A DNA stretch of 64,000 nucleotides from contig JBIKLY010000001.1 of assembly GCA_044359525.1 (NCBI GenBank), positions 1 to 64,000 on the forward strand, read 5' to 3'. This document shows positions 61,327 to 64,000 of the stretch, one piece after another. Numbering within the stretch: the stretch's first letter is position 1; every line of letters starts with the position of its first letter. The translations under genes were made by a program, and so were the position numbers. Under the pieces are notes generated by a model that saw only the letters and a program-made list of their open reading frames with translations, had not been told where the DNA came from and did not search any database. Origin of the DNA: CAJBIL01 sp044359525. Lineage in GTDB: Bacteria; Pseudomonadota; Gammaproteobacteria; Burkholderiales; Rhodocyclaceae.

Positions 61327-61758
61327 CTACTTGTATTCGCGCCACTCCGGCGGGGTGTCGTCGTGGTCGCCGTGGGGGTGTTTTTCCCAGGCCGTGACGT
61401 AGGCTTCATGCTGCGATTTTTTGAGCGGTCGGTCGGGCGCATCGAGGTTGTGTAGCTGGGTTTCCTCAATGTAGTAGATCAGCGCCCGCATCATCTTGCT
61501 CATCAGGGTGTTGTCAAGATGATAGCCCTTGTCTTCGAGCGATCCTTCGAGTTCCTCCAGCGAATGCTCACGCAGATCGTAGGCAACACCGACTGCCCGG
61601 CGCTCATTGCGCGGCTCTACTTCGAGGTGCCCGAGCTTGCCGAGATAATCGGAGGCTTCGGGCACCTGTCCCGGTGGAAACTTGGCGAACTGAATATTCC
61701 GTTCCTTGCGGATCGGCGCCGGTTTGTGAGGTGTTCCGACCGGTCGTTTCATATTCAT
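61327..61758 (-). CDS. Conserved hypothetical protein, 143 aa
   Basis: A soluble, charged protein, starting MNMKRPVGTPHKPAPIRK, with a helical middle (LREHSLEELEGSLEDKGYHL, NTLMSKMMRALIYYIEET) and a His/Asp-rich end (HPHGDHDDTPPEW). The family is not recognised and there is no export signal. It lies between ctp and moeB on the same strand, 16 bp after ctp, so it is probably in the envC-ctp transcript. Confidence 0.68.
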   Translation of the reverse strand: MNMKRPVGTPHKPAPIRKERNIQFAKFPPGQVPEASDYLGKLGHLEVEPRNERRAVGVAYDLREHSLEELEGSLEDKGYHLDNTLMSKMMRALIYYIEETQLHNLDAPDRPLKKSQHEAYVTAWEKHPHGDHDDTPPEWREYK

Positions 61759-61774
61759 TCCAGCTGTAGGCTTG

Positions 61775-63181
61775 TTACCTGCTCTGCATGATCTGCAGAC
61801 CCTTGAGAAGGTTCAGCGCCTGGCCGAGCTGGTAGTCGTTCTTCGATGCCAGTTCGCGACTTGGCGGCTCGGCAGGTTCGTCGCCGCCATCCTTACCGTT
61901 GCTCGTTTTGGGCTTGGCTGGCGCCTTGCTTTGTGGCTTGGCGGGAACTTCCTTGGCTGCGCCTGGTGCTTCCTTGTCGTTGTCCAGGTGCCGTTCCAGA
62001 TCCGCTTCGCGCAGACGCTGCCCAGAACTGCCATTGGCGGTTTCTTCAACAATGATGTCCGGAACAATACCCTTGGCCTGGATCGAGCGGCCCAAGGGCG
62101 TGTAGTAACGTGCAGTGGTCAACTTGATTGCCGTATTGCCGGGTAGCGGCAGGACGGTCTGTACCGAGCCCTTGCCGAAGGTCTGGGTGCCGAGGACGAC
62201 AGCGCGCTTGTGATCTTGCAGTGCGCCGGCGACGATTTCGGAAGCCGATGCCGATCCGGCATTCACCAGTACGACCATCGGCACTTTGCGGGCTTCGGCC
62301 GGCAGGCTCTTGATGTAATCCTCCTTACTGCCACGCAGGTAGTCTTCAGGTGAGGCGAAGAACTGATGCTTGGCGTCAGGGGTGCGGCCATCGGTCGAGG
62401 TAACCAGCGTCTTTGGTGGCAGGAAGGCGGCGGAAACGCCGACCGCGCCGTTCAGCAGGCCGCCCGGATCATTGCGCAGGTCGAGCACGAGGCCCTTGAG
62501 CTGCCCAGGTTTGTAGAGGTCATTGAGATGCTTGACGACCGAAGCCGCCGTATTCTCCTGGAACGAGGTGATGCGCAGATAGCCGTAGCCTTCTTCAACC
62601 AGCTTCGATTTGACGCTCTGCACCTTGATCACTTCGCGTGTCAGTGTCAGCTCAAGGGGCTTGGCTTCGCCCTTACGCAGGATGCCCAGCCTGATCTGGG
62701 TTTTTGGCTTGCCGCGCATGCGCTTGACGGCCTCGGAGAGCGTTAGCCCCTTGACGATGGTGTCGTCGAGTTTGTAGATCAGGTCGCCGGATTTGACGCC
62801 GCCACGGTCAGCGGGGGTGTCCTCGATCGGTGAAACCACTTTGACCAGGCCGTCTTCCATCCCGACTTCAATGCCCAGCCCGCCGAACTCGCCTTGCGTG
62901 CCGGCTTGCAGTTCCTTGAAGGAATCGGCGTCAAGATAGCTGGAGTGCGGATCGAGGTTGGACAGCATGCCGCTGATTGCGTGGGTAATCAGTTTTTTGT
63001 CATCGATTGGCTCGACGTAGCCTTGCTTGATGGCGTTGAATACTTCGGCAAAGGTGCGCAATTCCTCGACCGGTAACGCGGTGCGGGATTCCTTGTCGGC
63101 CAGTGCCGAAAACTGCAGGCTGATCAACACGCCGCCAACCAATCCGGCGCATATCAGCCCGGCCTGTTTCCACTTACCCAT
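61775..63181 (-). CDS. C-terminal processing peptidase, S41 family (CtpA/CtpB-like)
   Basis: A periplasmic serine protease of 468 aa. GGAG lies 8 nt before ATG 63181; a GTG at 63190 is possible. The uncleaved or cleaved signal is at ~8-30. The PDZ domain is ~85-170 (GGLGIEVGMEDGLVKVVSPI, TPADRGGVKSGD). The S41 core has VLDLRNDPGGLLNGAV, the Ser in NAGSASASEIVAG and the Lys in GTQTFGKGSVQTVLPL. The Lys/Pro/Ala-rich tail may contact the cell wall. It follows the EnvC-like gene, a common pair in cell-wall turnover. Confidence 0.94.
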   Translation of the reverse strand: MGKWKQAGLICAGLVGGVLISLQFSALADKESRTALPVEELRTFAEVFNAIKQGYVEPIDDKKLITHAISGMLSNLDPHSSYLDADSFKELQAGTQGEFGGLGIEVGMEDGLVKVVSPIEDTPADRGGVKSGDLIYKLDDTIVKGLTLSEAVKRMRGKPKTQIRLGILRKGEAKPLELTLTREVIKVQSVKSKLVEEGYGYLRITSFQENTAASVVKHLNDLYKPGQLKGLVLDLRNDPGGLLNGAVGVSAAFLPPKTLVTSTDGRTPDAKHQFFASPEDYLRGSKEDYIKSLPAEARKVPMVVLVNAGSASASEIVAGALQDHKRAVVLGTQTFGKGSVQTVLPLPGNTAIKLTTARYYTPLGRSIQAKGIVPDIIVEETANGSSGQRLREADLERHLDNDKEAPGAAKEVPAKPQSKAPAKPKTSNGKDGGDEPAEPPSRELASKNDYQLGQALNLLKGLQIMQSR

Positions 63182-63203
63182 CTGTATCACTCCAATGCCG
63201 ACA

Positions 63204-64000
63204 TCACTTAACGTTTACCCACTTGAGCGGGTCGAGCGGTTGCCCGAGATGACGAAGTTCAAAGTATAAACCGGATTCCGGGTTGCCACCGCTGTTGCCA
63301 ACCGAGGCGACCGTATCTCCACCGCGCACCGCATCACCGACCTGTTTGAGCAGCGAATCGTTGTTGCCGTAGATCGTCAGATAGCTGTCACCGTGATCAA
63401 CAATCAACAAATTGCCAAAGCCGCGCATCCAGTCGGCAAATACCACGCGCCCCCCGGCAATTGCCTTGACTTCGCTGCCCGTGCCGGCCTTGATGAACAG
63501 GCCTTTCCAGGTGCTGCCTTCTTGTCGTGCTGTACCAAAGCGGTTGCTTACGCTACCTTTTGCCGGCAGGCGCAGGCTGCCCTTCAGTCGCGCAAAGTTG
63601 CCGGACGGCGTTGCCTCCGGTGTGCGCTCGTTGGCGATTTCTGCCACGGGCTTGCCCTGTGATCTTTCACCCGGCCCACTCTCAGGACCCGGTGTGGCTG
63701 GTGCCGCCGGTTTGCGAGGGGCTGCCGGGCGCGGCACGGGTCTGGCAGCGATGATTTTGGCCAGCCGCTCGATGAGCTGTGACAGACGCTTCTCATCACG
63801 TTGCAGGTTGCCGATCTCGCGTCGCTGTGCGGCGATCCGTGCCGACACTTTTTCCAGGGTTGCTTTGCGCTGCTCGCGTTGGGCAAGCAATTTGCCGTGT
63901 TGTTCCTTTTGTCTTTCTTCAATGGCCGCCAGTTGTCCGGCGCGCTCGCGGGTGTCGGCAGCAAGCGCCTGTTTGCGCTGCAGCGTCGCCTCGATTTCAT
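63204..64000 (-). CDS. EnvC-like murein hydrolase activator (5' end beyond window)
   Basis: The gene runs off the right edge, so only the last 265 codons are seen. The visible N-terminal part is a coiled coil (RKQALAADTRERAGQL, REIGNLQRDEKRLSQLIERL), then a Pro/Ala linker. A LytM/M23 domain follows from ~140 residues before the end (LRLPAKGSVSNRFGT, AGGRVVFADWMRGFGNLLIV, GNSGGNPESGLYFELRH). The HxH-type zinc residues of active M23 enzymes appear incomplete (LYFELRH), as in EnvC, which activates amidases at the septum. It lies 22 bp before the Ctp protease. Confidence 0.9.
   Translation of the reverse strand, partial: EIEATLQRKQALAADTRERAGQLAAIEERQKEQHGKLLAQREQRKATLEKVSARIAAQRREIGNLQRDEKRLSQLIERLAKIIAARPVPRPAAPRKPAAPATPGPESGPGERSQGKPVAEIANERTPEATPSGNFARLKGSLRLPAKGSVSNRFGTARQEGSTWKGLFIKAGTGSEVKAIAGGRVVFADWMRGFGNLLIVDHGDSYLTIYGNNDSLLKQVGDAVRGGDTVASVGNSGGNPESGLYFELRHLGQPLDPLKWVNVK

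Overview
The window reads as chromosomal DNA of a betaproteobacterium, most likely in or near the Rhodocyclales (Dechloromonas / Azonexus / Accumulibacter-like). This rests on housekeeping gene content and order (yjgA beside pmbA, glyA-nrdR-ribD, envC-ctpA-moeB), high GC, and Tat-exported TRAP receptors. The species is not determinable by reading alone. There are about 50 protein genes. I saw no rRNA, tRNA, CRISPR array or intact insertion sequence.

Layout. 1-4.3 kb: a response regulator, then an ECF sigma / membrane anti-sigma-like / lipoprotein operon divergent from a FecR-SPOR envelope protein. 4.3-8 kb: uvrD, then a small accessory patch with an MqsRA toxin-antitoxin pair and an IS3-type transposase remnant. 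8-16.6 kb: a quinone reductase / TAXI receptor / orphan ParA operon, dnaE, small genes, and a 2-Cys peroxiredoxin. 16.8-26.2 kb: five tightly overlapping genes forming a DAB-type inorganic-carbon uptake cluster. They comprise one very large DabA (DUF2309) with its predicted Cys-Asp-His-Cys zinc site, plus four NuoL/NuoM-like antiporter-type membrane proteins instead of the usual single DabB. 26.2-34.3 kb: an AI-2E family permease, metG, apbC/mrp, dcd and an inducible-type basic amino acid decarboxylase.

34.3-43.9 kb is an envelope/secretion island. It holds a sulfotransferase and APS kinase, two FecR-domain exported proteins flanking a Slam-like (DUF560) outer-membrane barrel with TPR domain, a PaaK/CapK-like adenylating enzyme, an ornithine-cyclodeaminase-like protein, and a TPR-SPINDLY O-GlcNAc-transferase-like enzyme. 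The FecR protein after the Slam-like gene ends in a Gly-rich beta domain resembling the TbpB-type barrels that Slam proteins export. The island may therefore encode a secreted or surface protein with its own translocon and possibly modifying enzymes. 43.9-51.4 kb: thyA-pgi-folA, a PilZ-like protein, mogA, yjgA/darP and pmbA. 51.5-56.6 kb: a split TRAP transporter, with two tandem near-identical dctP receptors converging on dctQM. 56.6-64 kb: a histidine phosphatase, glyA, nrdR, ribD, moeB, a small conserved gene, a C-terminal processing protease and the 3' part of an EnvC-like gene cut by the window edge.

Six copies of a roughly 100-bp hairpin repeat built of CGCAGAGG or CACAGAGA units sit between genes in the second half. 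Their arms vary together so that pairing is kept. The strongest candidates for something little described are the expanded DAB cluster, the Slam/FecR island and this repeat family.
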